The notes: generated by a model from the sequence alone, not told the origin. 64,000 nucleotides of DNA from Rhynochetos jubatus (GCA_027574665.1 CM050666.1:2108001-2172000); one strand, 5' to 3'. Shown: positions 1 to 13,649, numbered from the stretch's first letter. Numbers and translations: made by a program.

Positions 1-1525
1 GGGATACCAGCAGCTCTGAAGAACCAGATGCCTAATTCCTATAGCTCTATCCATTTGGAAGTATGGGCACAAGCAGTGCTGTAGCTAGCCAAAGGAGGGT
101 GCCTGCAGGCTTTATTTGCAGGAACAGAAGCAGATTTTGGTGGGATGGAGACAGTCACAGGCTGATCAGGGAATTTGCTAAATAAAATATTCTTTTGCCA
201 ACCTTGTTTATTTGTTTATTTTTGTCAAAAGGGAATGGTCCTTCTGGAAAGTTTCCATTAAATCTGAAATGGGAGGACTGCCAAGGTCTGGGATGGGATC
301 TCGGGTCACAAACAATGTGCTGGGGAGCCAGCTTAAAAAGCAAGTATCTTGTGCAGGGCATTTGCCATGTAGTGGGAGCTCTGTGCTCTAGTCCCTTGTG
401 TAGGATTAGAATTTAGGTCTCTTGAGTCCTATGTCAATGCCCCAAGCACCAGGCAACATGCTGTTGGGTTCTGTCACTTACTGAAGTTTGCTCCTGGACT
501 GTTTTCCCATGAATATTTTATTGAAAACAATGTGTTCCTGTGGAAAACAAAACAAAAATCCAAACCAAACAAAAAAACCCCAAACCAAACCTAAACAACA
601 AAATGGTCTTTTCTGCAAAAAACACATATGCTGCATCAAAAAACAACCCAGTACTCAACTCCTGCCATTCCCCACTTCTGCCATGCCTCCATTGTCCACC
701 TGAGTCCTGCTAGGCTGTTGGAACTAAGCCCAAGCAACAGGAGCCTGAAACCAAGCTGGCCATTGCCTAGATTCATGCCCCTGACACTCTCTTCCTTTCC
801 ATTGCAGAAGGAAGGGCCATTTCTCCTCTAATTCTGCCAACATTCCACCTGGAAAAAAGTGCTGGGTGAGAAGAAGAGACCTGTTTCTATGCACTGCAGT
901 CCCAGCTGGCCACAGCCACAGGTGCTGGCATCAGGGTGTGGGAGGAGAAGCCCCAGGTATGCTGCCAGCACTGAAGTGAATGACTGGAGACCCAGTGCTT
1001 TGCAATCCTCCCAGCTGCCAGGTGGCTTGGCATAGCAGCTCAGTGCTCCCCCTCAGCCCACTCTGGGTGGGGATTCAGTTAATATTTCAATAACAAATCT
1101 CCTAAACTCGGCCTCCCCGTGGGGTTGGCATTGATCACTGATCCTCAGAACTTCACTCTTTCTTCCTTCAAATCTTCCCTAGGCTGGAAAGGCGGCTGCT
1201 TATTGATATTCAGAGGCAAACATTGCAGTCTTTCAAATGCTGCCAGGCTTTATGAAGAGCCATTAATAAAATGGATTCACCCAGCAGCAGAAGCAAAACG
1301 AAGTGCAAAAAATGGCTGGGAGAAGGCAGAAGGGGTATTTCCAGGCAACCAAGGGCTTTTCCCTGCCTTGCCTCCAAGGTGTTGTCTCAGGATTGTTCAG
1401 CAGCCAGAATTTCAAGGCCAGATCATTGTTGGTTTTGCACAGGACCAATGAGCTTATGTTGCAGATGTGTATCAAGTAAGTGCTGAGAAAGGCTTGATGC
1501 AAAGAATTTGGATTCAGCCATCCTC
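1..1525. other. Unique sequence, no gene seen
   Basis: I see no gene, exon or recognisable transposon here. Open frames are short and overlap on both strands. The only low-complexity stretch is the A/C-rich tract at 541-603, annotated separately. Confidence 0.5.
541..603. repeat. A/C-rich low-complexity tract (CAAA/CCAAA)
   Basis: The plus strand is almost entirely A and C, with irregular CAAA, CCAAA and A-run units. It resembles the larger tract at 7690-7797. Lysine- and proline-rich translations across it are artefacts of composition. Confidence 0.8.
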
Positions 1526-1574
1526 AGATCTTCAAGATCTCGTCCCTAGAGCAACTTTTACTTGCTCTAGGGAC
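1526..1574. repeat. Two adjacent perfect inverted repeats (hairpins)
   Basis: The first is agatctt, one base, aagatct (1526-1540). One base later comes gtccctagagcaa (1542-1554), a 7-base loop, and ttgctctagggac (1562-1574). This second pair has 13-bp arms with no mismatch. No transposon ends or family are recognised around it. The stem is too short for an ordinary microRNA precursor. The function is unknown. Confidence 0.85.
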
Positions 1575-4500
1575 AAAGTTTGCAGCTGTCTGTGAAAGTT
1601 CTCCATCTCGCCCACACAACATGTGGGCAGATGTCTCCTACAAAAACTTAGAGCATGGCCAAAGAAACAAAGATACCAGATACTACAGCTGTGGCAAAGT
1701 GTCAGACACCTGAAGGACACATTTACTGGCATAGAGCACTGTAGCTGGTGACTCAGTAATACTACAGTATGCACTATTTTCTGCACATATTTGCCTTCGC
1801 AGGAAGAATGTTACATCTATCAGTGTGCCCTTGTACCATGGAGGAAGCCTCATGGAAGCTTGGACAGTGTACACTGGTTTCCAGGAGCCCTGAGCTCTTC
1901 AATACTGGGAACCCAAGAAAACCCAATAAGTTAAAAAGAATCAACTTGGAAGGGCAAATCAATGATAAAAAAGGCATTTTAGTAATTCCTGAAATCAAGG
2001 CATTTCCTAGGTGTTGACAGCAAGGAGAAGGAAGGAGGTATGCTTGGCTCCCAGCAGCTGGAAAAAACACCTGAATATGGTCTCTCTTCGCCTCTGCAAG
2101 CAGACGTGCTGCACGTTCCCCCTCACAGAGTTTTCTTGTCAAAGCTTTGCTTAGGGTCTGCATGAAGACTGCAGGGGTTATACCACCAGCAGCAGAGCAG
2201 CAGCCACGCTGTTCCTCAGGGTGATGGGCCGAGGTGAACTTTACAGAAGGGCTGTGCAATGCCCATATGCAGCTGCTCCTTCTGGGGACAGATCACACAC
2301 CATGTCCTCTCCTTTTGAGACCACTGTCACTACAGATGGGGCATGGGTCCCATCTGTTCACTCTAAGTCCTTGGGCCAGACAGATTATGGGGGTCACACA
2401 CCCTTGGGACAGAAAACATAAGAACGGTTTCTCTTCTGGTCCATACCACACCCTGGCCTCTGGAGACGCCACACATTTTTAAAGGGAGCTGAAAAACAGT
2501 GTTCTAGAAAACAGGGATATAGGGTGGAGCTGTGTGTGTCAGTGAAGACCCATGGCATGACATTCAGATCCTTTAAACATCACAGTCTGTGTGATGTCCT
2601 TGCTCTCCTTGACATTGGCATCATGGTGCAGTCATTATGGGGCACTTGCCTGATGGTTGCTACATTTTGGGAGCTAGTTACTTGATTTCTCAATTTGTGA
2701 AGTCTTCTGGGATTTGGTGTCTGAATGGCTACTGTTTACTTCATCTCTGAAAAGGACATCAACAAATATGCCCGCCCTGCTAGCCTGGGAGATTTACTTG
2801 GACATATGGTGCTACAATATAAAAATTTTGGAAGCCACAAAACACAAAGGAGTGACTCATCCTGCTTCATAAATGACTTTGAGCATCCTCAAAGGTTCCT
2901 ATTGCTTGTCTTCTCTTCTGGAGTGGCTGAGGTTATTTATGTCAAGGTAAAATCCTCACGAAGAGTCAGGAGGAAGATAAGGCATTTGAATTCTTCCACA
3001 AGGTGAACCACTGCAGCTAAACCCATTCTCCTGCCTCCTGAGCCTCACAGTAACATGGAGGTGCCTTAACAACCCAGCCATTCTGTTTTGGAAGGGCTGA
3101 GTGTCATTGGATATCATCATAAAGAAAAAAAGAAAAAAACAACAAAAGACTTTTTAAGTGGTCTGCTGAGGCTTCTAGGCTTTTACCCACCCATGAACTG
3201 TATCACATCCCTGCAGAGCAACCTGGTCTGGGATCTGCACCAGTATTTGCTTGTGGCACCATGCTAATGTCCAGCAATTCAGCACAGCTTCAGCGGCTGC
3301 TCGCTGGGGTCTGAGGGAGGGGGAGACAAGAGAAGTAGAGATTACTTGTTCTTCCAGTCCAGGACCAGCTCATTAGCAAAGGATGCTTTGCTTTTTAACA
3401 TCTTAAAGCTCAGGCCACAAGAAAGGTCATAGATGCCTGGCAGAAACGCCCTCCTGAGTCTACCCTTCAGCCAAAGCACACAAATAGCTTGAGGACATGA
3501 GAGGTCACATACATAGTAGTCAAATGAGCATTGCATATAGAAGCCATGGGGGAGGAAGGCTGGGTTGTGCTGGGGACTCTGCTGCTGTGAGGGGACAGGG
3601 TGTGCAGAGGACAGAGGCAGAGGGAGTGTGGAAGCAGATGGGGAGGAGGAGGGCAATGACTTGACAGGAATTATGCGATGCATCTCATGCTGTGGAGCAG
3701 TGCCTTTGACCTGGCTCCTCTCAGAAAGATGATTCAACTTGCACGTTCATTTTGAAAGGGCATTTTTATTAAAGCTGTTCTGTGGCTGAGATGCTGGGAT
3801 CATGCAGCTGAACACACTTAGAGTCCCACTGTGGACTTCTGCAGCAGGGAGCAATGTAGCACCACCCAACAAGATGTCAAGAAACAGCTAGATTGCTGCT
3901 TAATTATTTATATCTCTTGCTTTATTATTAAAACTTGGTCTTCCACTCTCTTTCTTATGGTCTTTCTGAGACTTCTTTCTTAAGCTGTCAGAGCATGTTT
4001 GTCATATGACAGTTTTACTAAGCTTTATTTTTTTTTTTTTTATCCCTGCATATCATATTCCATTTGAAAGCAGTGGCTGGGTGCCCAGCAAGAAGGGCCT
4101 GGGTGCTATGGGCTGGTTTCCACAAGCAAAGGATTGATGGGATGCCCAGAGAGAAGCATCTGCCCAGTCCCTGGTAGAAATGGGGCAGAGACACTTCTGG
4201 CATGTGTACGGTGGGAAGAAAGTGGGAGAAGAAACCATAATATGAGCACCCATCAGAACATGTGTTCGTGGCACCACAGAGCACCCTGTGGACTATGTTT
4301 AGGCATGTGAGAGCACATTGGTTTGGTGAAGCACCAAAAAAAATGATTGCTCTGCAGGTTGTTTGTCCTTCTTCCTCTTCCAGGATAGGGAAAAGGAAAG
4401 CAAAGGAAGCACTGCTAAGAACACTTTTCTGTGCCATCACCAGCCAAGCTGCCAGGCCAGTGAAGGGGCAACTGTTGACATCAGAAATTCACTGGAGTTG

Positions 4501-4607
4501 GGAGGAGAGGTGAAATGCACATCACACACCTTCTAATATCTTTTCTCCTTCAGACTACCTTTCCTGACAACAATACTCTTACCCTTGGGAACGACATTGG
4601 GATCACT
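1575..4607. other. Unique sequence, no gene seen
   Basis: No supported gene or mobile element. A purine-rich A run lies near 3121-3150 and a run of 14 T at 4028-4041. Open frames here match no family I know. Confidence 0.45.
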
Positions 4608-4985
4608 TTTTCCTGGAAGGGACCTTTGGAAGTCATAGCATGTCTGTTACCAACATTAGATTTGGTCACTGCTTCTGCATCTAGTTAAGCCTAGGACAGT
4701 TCAGATGTTGAAAGACAGTTCCCCCATCTCTCTTGTGACCTGTCCCAGGACTTCACCACTACCGTGGGGAACAACTTTTTACTGATGTCCAGCCTGAACA
4801 TCCTAAGTTGCAATATGTGGCCATCATCCCTTGCTCTGTTGTCAAAGAAATTGGATGCATTCTTCCTAACTCCTTTACAAGCACATGGTGCTGTCAGACC
4901 TATCCCTTAGCCTCCTGGTTTTTGCCATACCAAACCATCTTAGCTACCTCTGTCTCCCCTCATAGGTCCTATGCCCTTCTCCCTG
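4608..4985 (-). mobile_element. Decayed CR1 LINE 3' part, inverted orientation
   Basis: The plus strand starts with the CR1 3'-end signature tggaagggacctttggaagtc. It continues through degraded versions of the typical CR1 complement: an 'aggacttcaccac...' block near 4750, 'gtccagcctgaacatcc' near 4790, and 'ctcataggtcctatgccc' near 4960. The element reads on the minus strand and is truncated at its 5' side. Divergence is high, so this is an old copy. The exact left and right limits are approximate. Confidence 0.7.
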
Positions 4986-6837
4986 TCTATGGGGGCAACA
5001 CTGCTATGGGTAAATTGTAAATTTTAGCTAGACCCCTCCAAGGGCACTATAACCACCTGTGAAACAATAATGGAGCTCTTTGCAGCAAGACCCAGAGTAC
5101 TTATGTGCCCCTCCATCTCAGCATTGCTTCAGGCGGAGGCCTGGGGATGTGTTAGTGCTGTTGCAAGACAGTTTTTCCCTTCTCTGGACTCTATTTCTTT
5201 GACCAATAGTTGTGTGCTTTCATCCTGGAGCACACAGCATCGCAACCACTGCAGCATGAGTAATCCTCTCCTGCCTTTGTTTCCTCTGTGGAGTATCATG
5301 ATAGGCCTGGCTGAGTTCTTCTTCCATCCAACCACGTCCCTGCTGGCTAAGATGAGGTGGAAGTCTGTTTGCTCATGTCAGCAATCCACAGCAACCATCC
5401 CTCCCTCTGAAGGTGCAAGATTATTTTAGGCATCTACAGAGGATGCAGCCACATAGAGCCAGCCACATCCAGCAGCACTGGAAGCTCTTCAGAGGGTTGC
5501 TAGACACCCTCTATGATCTGGCTTTCCTATAATGTAGCGCTAAATCCCCTATCCACATTAAGCATGCCCAGGACATGTCTCTCCCCTGTGATTCTCAGAC
5601 CTCAGCGGTGGCAGCATCCCTTACAGTGGCTTCCCAGTGCTCCAGCATTGCTCCTCTCAGTCTCCTCCTCTCCTTACACCTGCCCCCAAGCCACCGCAGC
5701 ATTTCTGGCAGCAGCCAACAGGCTGTTGTATTTCCCTGGAAATACCAGAAAAGGTTAGCATATGTAACAGTCTGCTTGGTTTCTAGGAGGCAAAGCCTCC
5801 CCTCTGCCCGGTGTGCTGAGCAGGGCTTCGCTGACTGAGCCTGCACCGACCCTAGGCTTAGCCTCATCAGAAATCCTCCCAGCAGACAGGCTCCTTCTGC
5901 TGTTACCTACATCTTCTCAGCTACTCGAGGGTTTATTTCTTGGTTGATCTGTTTTCTTGGCTCCAGAAGAGGACTCAATACCTACAGAAAAGCTGTATTT
6001 AATCCCATATTCTAGTCATTGTTATTAAGAAGGAAATAACTTCCAATACGCTGCCGGAAGATGCACACAGTTCCTCTGTCCCATCAATAGCTTTTCACCT
6101 AATATTTGACCTTGGCAAGCCCTGATGAGCAGGACCCTTGCAGTGCTGTGCCTCAGTACACTTGATCTAAATTCAACACATATCAAGCAGAACTGTATAT
6201 ATGAAAAACATCTAGAGAATTTTGTTAAGCAGTAATAATGCTTTACATAAGAAACAAACATTAAGCAACTTTGTGATTAAACTTTTATATGTTAAGCATT
6301 TAAAAAAATAACAGCTCGAGTAAGCAGCATGTGTGAATGTTGCTCAGAGATAAGCCAAGAATCTGCTATGAATACATATCAAAGAGTCTTCATGGTAGAG
6401 CTCCATCATAAAATTGTATGTGAGGTTGTTGCAAAAACTAGTGATGGGAAGGCAAAAAAAAAAAAAAAAAAAGCCAGAAAAATTATTATGAGCATGCACT
6501 CTAGCTTCCTCGGCGGTGTGTATCCATTTGAGAGGGATTGTGTGATATCTTTCTCAGAGAAGGGCGTTGTCTGGGAAGTTTGGCAGTAAACAGGCACAGT
6601 ATGTGTGACGTCTGGAGGCGTGGAGGTCGCTGTAGCTGCTTTTTGTAGCAATTTCATCTTTCTTTTCGAACACTGTGATTCAGTAATCTTGCTGTGGAAA
6701 CTATAAACTCTGGCCCAGACCCTGCAAAATACTCTGCATATGGATAATAGCACTGGGACTTCCTTCCTAAGGGCATATTCATCGAGATCCATGGGTCTCT
6801 GAACAGTTTTCAGAAGACTGGTGCGTTAATTTCCAAG
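4986..6837. other. Unique sequence, no gene seen
   Basis: No supported gene. It contains a run of 19 A (6454-6472). That run could be a relic poly(A), but no retroposed gene or SINE was recognised in front of it. Confidence 0.45.
6454..6472. repeat. Poly(A) run, 19 bp
   Basis: Uninterrupted A homopolymer on the plus strand, preceded by ggc and followed by gcc. No body of a retroposon was recognised beside it. Confidence 0.9.
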
Positions 6838-7040
6838 ATCATAAAATCATAGAATCATAGAATGGTTTGAGTTGGAAGGGACCTTAAAGACCATCCAGTT
6901 CCAACTCCCCTGCCATGGGCAGGGACACCTTCCACTAGACCAGGTTGCTCAAAGCCTCATCCAGCCTGGCCTTGAAGACAGCCAGGGATGGGGCACCCAC
7001 AGCTTCTCTGGGCAACCTGTTCCAGTGCCTCCCCACCCTC
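6838..7040 (-). mobile_element. CR1 LINE, short 3' fragment (young copy)
   Basis: The plus strand opens with atcataaa and two further atcatag/aatcatag units, the complement of the 8-bp tail repeat that ends CR1. It runs straight into the canonical tgggttggaagggacc-type 3' UTR and coding tail, for example the blocks ending ccatgggcaggga (about 6920) and ctctgggcaacctgttcc (about 7022). The element lies on the minus strand and is 5'-truncated to about 200 bp, as is usual for CR1. It closely resembles the copy at 32724-33664, including the phrase 'ctcaaagcctcatccagcc', so both probably belong to one subfamily. Confidence 0.95.
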
Positions 7041-7689
7041 TATCAGCTATCATCATGGTAGTTGCATTGGCCCTGGGGAGCTGGGAAGTATTTTGTATCC
7101 TCTGGATCCCGCTGGTAATAACACCTTTAAGATTAAACACAGAAATTTGATAAAGCTGATCCACTTCCAAGAAAACAGCAAATTCTTCCCAAACCTGTGT
7201 CCCAGCACTTACCTAGGTCAGCTGCTGCTGGCTCCCTGGGGTATGAGGTCCTGCAGGAGCAAGGGCAATGGGGGTCAATGAGGCACCTGGCACCAGGGTG
7301 AGCTGGGGACAATGGCTCTCCCCAAGCATCACAGCCCCAAATCCAAGGGCTGAAGCACTCGTTGCCCCCAGCATCCACCCCGAAACTGGCCCTTGTTTTA
7401 TTTCCCAGCTCTGCCTCTGTCCTTCTTACCACCATCTATGCATATGTAAAAGCCTGTTTGGTTTCAGGTGTAATTTCCCCCCCTCCGATGTTTAAACCTA
7501 AACTAGGACAGTTGTTTTATCCCTGAGTTGACTGGTTGCTCCCTATGTAGGTTAATAAGTTCTTCCTTCATTATTTAGACAAGTTTTTGTTTGTTTGTTT
7601 GCACTTCTCCAAGAAATTTAACATCATAAAATGCTACCAAGAGCAAAGAAAACAATGACTTTGTAAACTTTAGGTTTCTTAGGGGGAAA
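7041..7689. other. Unique sequence, no gene seen
   Basis: Nothing recognisable between the CR1 fragment and the A/C-rich tract. Confidence 0.45.
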
Positions 7690-7797
7690 AAACCAATAAC
7701 AAAAAAAAAAAAACAAAACCAAAACCAAACCAAACCAAACCAAACCAAAACAAAACAAAAAAAAAAAAAAAAACAACCACAAAAAAAACCAAAACAC
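7690..7797. repeat. (CCAAA)n / A-rich low-complexity tract
   Basis: Runs of A alternate with aaacc units on the plus strand, including five to six consecutive ccaaa repeats (about 7722-7748) and a 17-A run near 7757-7773. The reverse complement of this pattern recurs at 21003-21132. This is a simple-sequence expansion with no coding content. Confidence 0.9.
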
Positions 7798-10700
7798 CGG
7801 AAAATGCCGTTCCCAAGTAAAACATCAGCTGAGGCAGATTTAAGTCTTCAGGGAGCCCTTGGTCACTCAGAAGAGCAGAAGTAAGGTTTGACGGTATTTC
7901 AAAATATTCTCTGACATTTGAAAGTCAGAAAATTTGAACACTTCAGTCACTACCTTTCATTTAAATGCACACTGTGTCACAGGATAAACCCTTGCATACT
8001 AGCCTGAACACTGCAAAACACCTTTACTAAGGCTGGGGAATAAAAAGCAATATGTAACACAAATCACTTATTATAAGCGATATTATTATTATTACTACTA
8101 CCTCACTATCAAATAGGAAGCAAGGAGCTGATGTTAACAACTATGAATAAATATTAAGAGTTTGGTTATATCTAAGGAAAGCTAAAGATGGTTATAAGAT
8201 AGCAGTAGCTGCCAGGCTAATGAAAAACCAAGAAAGATTAAAAATTGTATCATCAGGACCAAGAGTAGATCTGGAAATCAACTAAATCCTTTGGTAGACA
8301 GCAGTGACAAAACCAGCAATGATAGAGTAAAACAAGCAAAAGTATTAAATGAGTACTGTGTTTGGACAGAAGATGAAAGAGGCTGCCACGTTGCATAGAG
8401 CCTGGGCTACTCTGTCCCACGGCAGCTAAGGATGATGTTCAACAGCAGCAGATAAAGATAATACATTTAATCCTGAAGGGCCAGGTCACCTGTACCATGA
8501 GCTTATAATACCTGACAAAGAAGGCTTTTGCACAGCTAATGTTAATTTTAATGAACTCTTGGCACACTGGGGGTGTTCCAGTGGATGGACTTCTCCAGCA
8601 GTATTGGTGAAAGCTGGATGGGATGGCTAGGGGAGGATGGGTGGCATGGCCATGGTTGCAAGCAAAATAATGGGACTTTCATTACATGCTTATTAGTAAA
8701 TGAACTAATAAAATAAGACCACCCCCGTTCATCTTAGAGCAATGTTACTTCATTCTGATTTAGACTGCACTGCTTGAAAGAGCTGCGTAGACACCCAGGA
8801 ATAAACTCTGCCCCTCTTTGCTCTTAATGGGGTAGAGGATTAGGAAATTCAGGACAGCTGCACTGGCCTCTTTCTTCTTGCCTGAACGGGGATACAGACT
8901 CCAGGCCCCTGCAGACAGTCTCAGATTTTCTCTTAATCCCCTGCCCTCCAATTATTAATATTCATGATCAAAATCAGAGCTTTCCTTCTCAGGAAATGGA
9001 AAGCTCAAAGAAAATTTATTAATGTATCCATTTTCCTGCAAATATTTCAGAACCTGATTTCCCAGAAGTTTAGCAAAGGCACATCCTCTGCCACGACAGC
9101 TTTCAGCACTGAAGAAACTAACAGCTTGTGAAAAGCAGCTTCTGCCTGGAAGGGTGAGACCTCCACTGCTGTCATTTCACCCTCCCAGACCCCCACTATT
9201 GCCACCCGGCAGACTGCTATGGCAGAGGATGAAGAATGGGGAAAATCTCCTGGAAAGCCATGAAGTCCAGGTGCCAGGGTCAAGGGTGGTATGTCAGAGC
9301 TCAGGAGCAGGGATGGATGTCTTTGCAGTGGTTGCTCTGGGAAAAGGGTGATGGACACAAGTGGAAGAGCCTGTGTGGACGGTCAGGTCAGCAAAGGTGG
9401 GAGCCGCACTAGGTGATGGCCTCCTCATGTGTGCTAGACAAAGTGCTTCAAATAGATCCACAGCCAGGAGAGGAACTGTTGAAAGTGGTGGCTTGTTTCT
9501 CCAGACAAAACATTCTGGTCCAGCAAGGCTGTTAGTCTGAAGACAAACTCAGTCATTAGAATGTGGAGATAGAGCCCTTCCACCAGGAAGGGCATCTGCA
9601 GAAATACTACTTTCCTTCATGGCTCACTTGATCTCAGAGTGTGGCAATTGGCTGTACTGACTTGGATCATTTGGGTAACTCTCATCCCAGACAGAGGATC
9701 AGCACAAGGACAGAAACTTTACATTACACCAAACTGGCCACTGGGATTTCTGTCAGCTTCTCACACAGAAACAAGTGTCTACACAAGCAATCTGGAAAGG
9801 GTTCTGTTACCACCACAAGTTATTGTGACGACAGGGGATGCAACTTGAAATGGATCCACTCAACCTGTCCTGCCTGCAGTTCTTAGGGATGTTTCCTAAC
9901 GAAATCTTCCTGTGGTCTAATAGAATCTTCAGAGCAAAATTGTCCAGGTCACCTAACTGACTGCACAGCTGCAAGGAACTTACCCCTATCAGCTGAACCA
10001 GAGGAACCAATGGCATATGCACTTCGAGTCCACAACATATGTGTGACGACTCAGCTTAATTTAGCACTGTGTTTAACAGCTTTACCTAACTTTTATCATT
10101 TTGCACTCATCACAGGCTGCAAGCACTAACACTGGTAACTGTTGGCTCAGAAAACGCATGGTGACCTATTAAGTGTGCAAATGGATCAGGACTGCAAGTA
10201 TGAAATGTTATTTTCAAAAGTGCTTCTTCAGAAATGGGTGAGTTGAACCACTCTGGGGACAAGAATGTTTCTCTGAGACACTGCAAACAAATGGGCTTGT
10301 ATGTGGAGTGTGTGCGGATGTGTGGGTTAGATGCAGGACAATTAGTACCTGTATATGCTGCTGCTAAACTTCCCAAGTGGAAATAATTTTATAAGAAAGA
10401 AATCTTTGATGCTGGTCATCTGCCATCTGAGTTGAGAGAAGATATGGTATGAGCTATTTTAAGATAGTGCAGAAATATCTGTAGGATAATGCAAATTGCA
10501 AGACAAGATGCTTGGGGGAAAGCTCCAAGAAGGTGAAGTGGTTTCCAGGGTACTTCTATAGCTTCCTGAATGCCTCCCATCTTCTCATAAAGATATGTGT
10601 AAATAATAGTTGCAGTCAAATAAAACACAAAATTATTTCCACAAATTCCAGGGGAAATACCGTGTTCTAAGCTGTCCGTTATGTAGAAATCATAGCTCCT

Positions 10701-13649
10701 GAAGTCTCTGGCATTGAAAAGGGTATGTTATGAACACCATTAAAAATCACAGACACTCTAGGGCTCAGGAAAGCTTCTTGGGCTATTTTCAGATTGTCCT
10801 GCACAACACTGATAGGCTGAGATTTGATACTCCTTCAATTACCAGGATTTCAATTTAAGATGTAACTTTTCCATAAAAATGTTTTTTAGTCAAAGGGGTC
10901 TACAGCCATAAGAAGCACCAGAGAAAGTACTAACATCCCTGGTGGAGAATGAGAAGTTGGTGTCTTGCTGGGAAAACAGCAGGGATATCAACTCCAACAG
11001 GGATATCAATGAGATTTAAAGGGAATGAACAGCGACAGAAGATAGACAATGTGAGTCCCTTTGGTGACCAAGAGCAAGACATGAGTGAGAAGAAATTAAT
11101 CACTTGAATGCTGAACAATTATTGAGCTCTATCACTGTGAATGAAAAGAAACCTATTTTGTTAAATGGCTGTCAAGTAGCAATTTTTTCTGGGTGAAAGT
11201 TCCCCAGAGCAAGAATGTCACCACGTGATGTAGGAATCTACTGCATGCTACTGTAAACAAATAGCAAATAAGCAAACCAAACCACTCATGGATACTGCTT
11301 TCTCCCAGACTTCATCTGTCCTGCCTATGATAGTGTCTCACATTTCCTGTGTTTCCTACCGCTTCAAGCATGGCATAGCCAACAAGCAATTACAGTACTC
11401 CCATCTCTGCTCTGCCAGCCTTCAATATCCTCTGGTTTCATCTTCAGATAAGTACAGACATGCTTTGTCAGCTGGGTGAAGGTTGCTGCAAAAGCCCCAG
11501 ATCTCCTTGCTGTCTGCTTGAGAGTTATACACAAACAGTGGGAAGGGCTGAATTAAGCCAACATGTTATTCCTAACATATAATTTAGCCAACTCCAATCA
11601 GTCACTATGAAGACGCTGTAGAGAAGTGATGTACTTAATTGCATAGGAGCTGGAATATTCTTTGCCTTGTAAAGACTCAGTGTAACCATTTTTATTACTG
11701 AAATAAGATATTATGAGGGTAATCATCATCTGCTTCTCTGTGTTTGCTACTAAAATTCTATGATGAGTATTTTGGTGAGAATTGTTAATGGTGTTTATAG
11801 GTAATGCTCCATGACATACATAGATGGCTTCATTGTGACCATGATGCTAACTGGTACTGCCATGTTAAAAGTCACGAAGATTGAAAGGTGATTTCAACTT
11901 CTATAACTTTTTGTGTATTTGAAAGAGTATTTTCTTACACATTCTTGGCTGCAACTGTGCGTTTTTGTCTTAGCTGAATATGTTGACATTTCCCTCACTA
12001 CGGCTTATGTAACAATGGCTAATATTTTGTGCCTTTCTTCCTGTTACAAGTGAGATTGCATGCACAACTTTCCTCCTGAATAGTCTTACCAATGTGTACA
12101 GACTTTTCTCTGGAGGTGTTTTCATGAGCATAAGATAAAAAAAAAATCAAGCCAGAATCTATGCTTACAGGGAGCATCACAAAATTGAAGATGGGAGATA
12201 GTGATTGGCTCTTCTCTGATATAAAAGAGTGACTGGGGATGCAGAAGGCGACAAGGTGATTGCCTGTTTTCCTCATGCCGTTGGCAGGCTGAGGCAAAAA
12301 GAAAGGAAGAGCAATTTGTTCCTATCATGGAGGCAAGTGATATATAGAGAAAAAGGATGGGGTTTTTTTTCTATGGTATAAGCACATGGATTTTTGCCAG
12401 TCATTTGAGCAAATACCTGAATTTCAAAATTAACTCCCACTGGAGGTGAGGTCCGGCTTGGCTTACCTCCCCTCTAAGAAAGACAGCTTTTTCAGCACCT
12501 GCGCTTTCCTGTAATCTCTTTTGGAAGCTACTACCTGTACCCTGCCAGGGTGCAGAAGGCAGGCACAGCAGCCCTCTGCCATGCCAGAGGACAAGGTGGT
12601 GTGACTTCCTTATGCTTTCAGCTTCTGAGTGAGAAACAGGAAGACTTGAATGATTTCTTGTTGTCTGACATCTTTCCTGTGGACCAGCCCTCTCCATGAG
12701 GCATCTTTCAAGGGTATTTTCCTACATAATCTTTTGGCACAGCAATGTCACACAAAGTATCACAGGGACTAACCAGAGTTCCCAGCACTGGATAGGAGGT
12801 GAGGCCCCTGCCTTGGGTGCAATTCCAGTTCCTGCTGTATCACTGCTGTCCAGCTCTGTTGAAGCTACTTCACCAGGCGTCTTCCCTGTGCGCTGAGCTG
12901 AGGGAGGGGAGGGGTGAGTGATATTACCCCACTCACTCCCTTCCAACCCTCTTCCTCAAGCCTTTCCTTGTTTGCTGTTGCTTGAGTCTGCTGGGGAGCA
13001 TAGTGATCCCCACCCTATTGTGTGATACAGCCTGAATGTTGAACATCATGGCTTTGTGCATCAGGTTGAGGACAGACCTCCTGCCCTGCTCCCATATGCA
13101 ACACAGTGAGATGTTGTGCCTAGAACTGCATGGGCTGGATGAAGAGCCCTTCCCACAGGAGGCACACATCGGCTGCAAAGGTCAGCTGGAAGACAGCAGT
13201 TGAGTCCTGCCTCCAGCCTCAGCAAGGTACTTTCAGGCAGGGTGTGTGCAGCTGGCTATAATATCAGAGCACAAACTGGAGAGCAGACACAGAAGAGGTT
13301 GTGTCTGGATAACAGTCACATGATTGGCGGCTGCTCAGCCCTGCAAAACCTCCCTTGTCAGACAAGCCACATTAGACAGCAGCTGGTCCCTGCACAGAAG
13401 CAAGGTGCTGTCTCACTGAAGGAGAAAGCCAAGAAGAAATCAAATTATGAGCACTGGAAACTTTGGCCCTCGGACCACCCTGTGCTTTCTGAGGAACAGA
13501 GAGAATGTGCTGTAATTCCCGGATCACATGCAAGCCAGAATGTGCAGTGAATAACCACCAAGTCCACAACTTGGCAGGCAGCACTTCCATTGCTTTCAAC
13601 TCTTCACAGCAATCAGATGAAAAGCACATTAGAGACTTTTCCCTTTCAT
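7798..13649. other. Unique sequence, no gene seen
   Basis: About 5.8 kb without a gene, transposon or RNA that I can support. It includes a short (ATT)n microsatellite (8081-8101). Open frames of 60 to 100 codons occur on both strands at the density expected of non-coding DNA. Confidence 0.45.
8081..8101. repeat. (ATT)n / (ACT)n microsatellite
   Basis: Six trinucleotide units of att, the last shading into act/acta, in AT-rich surroundings. Confidence 0.75.
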
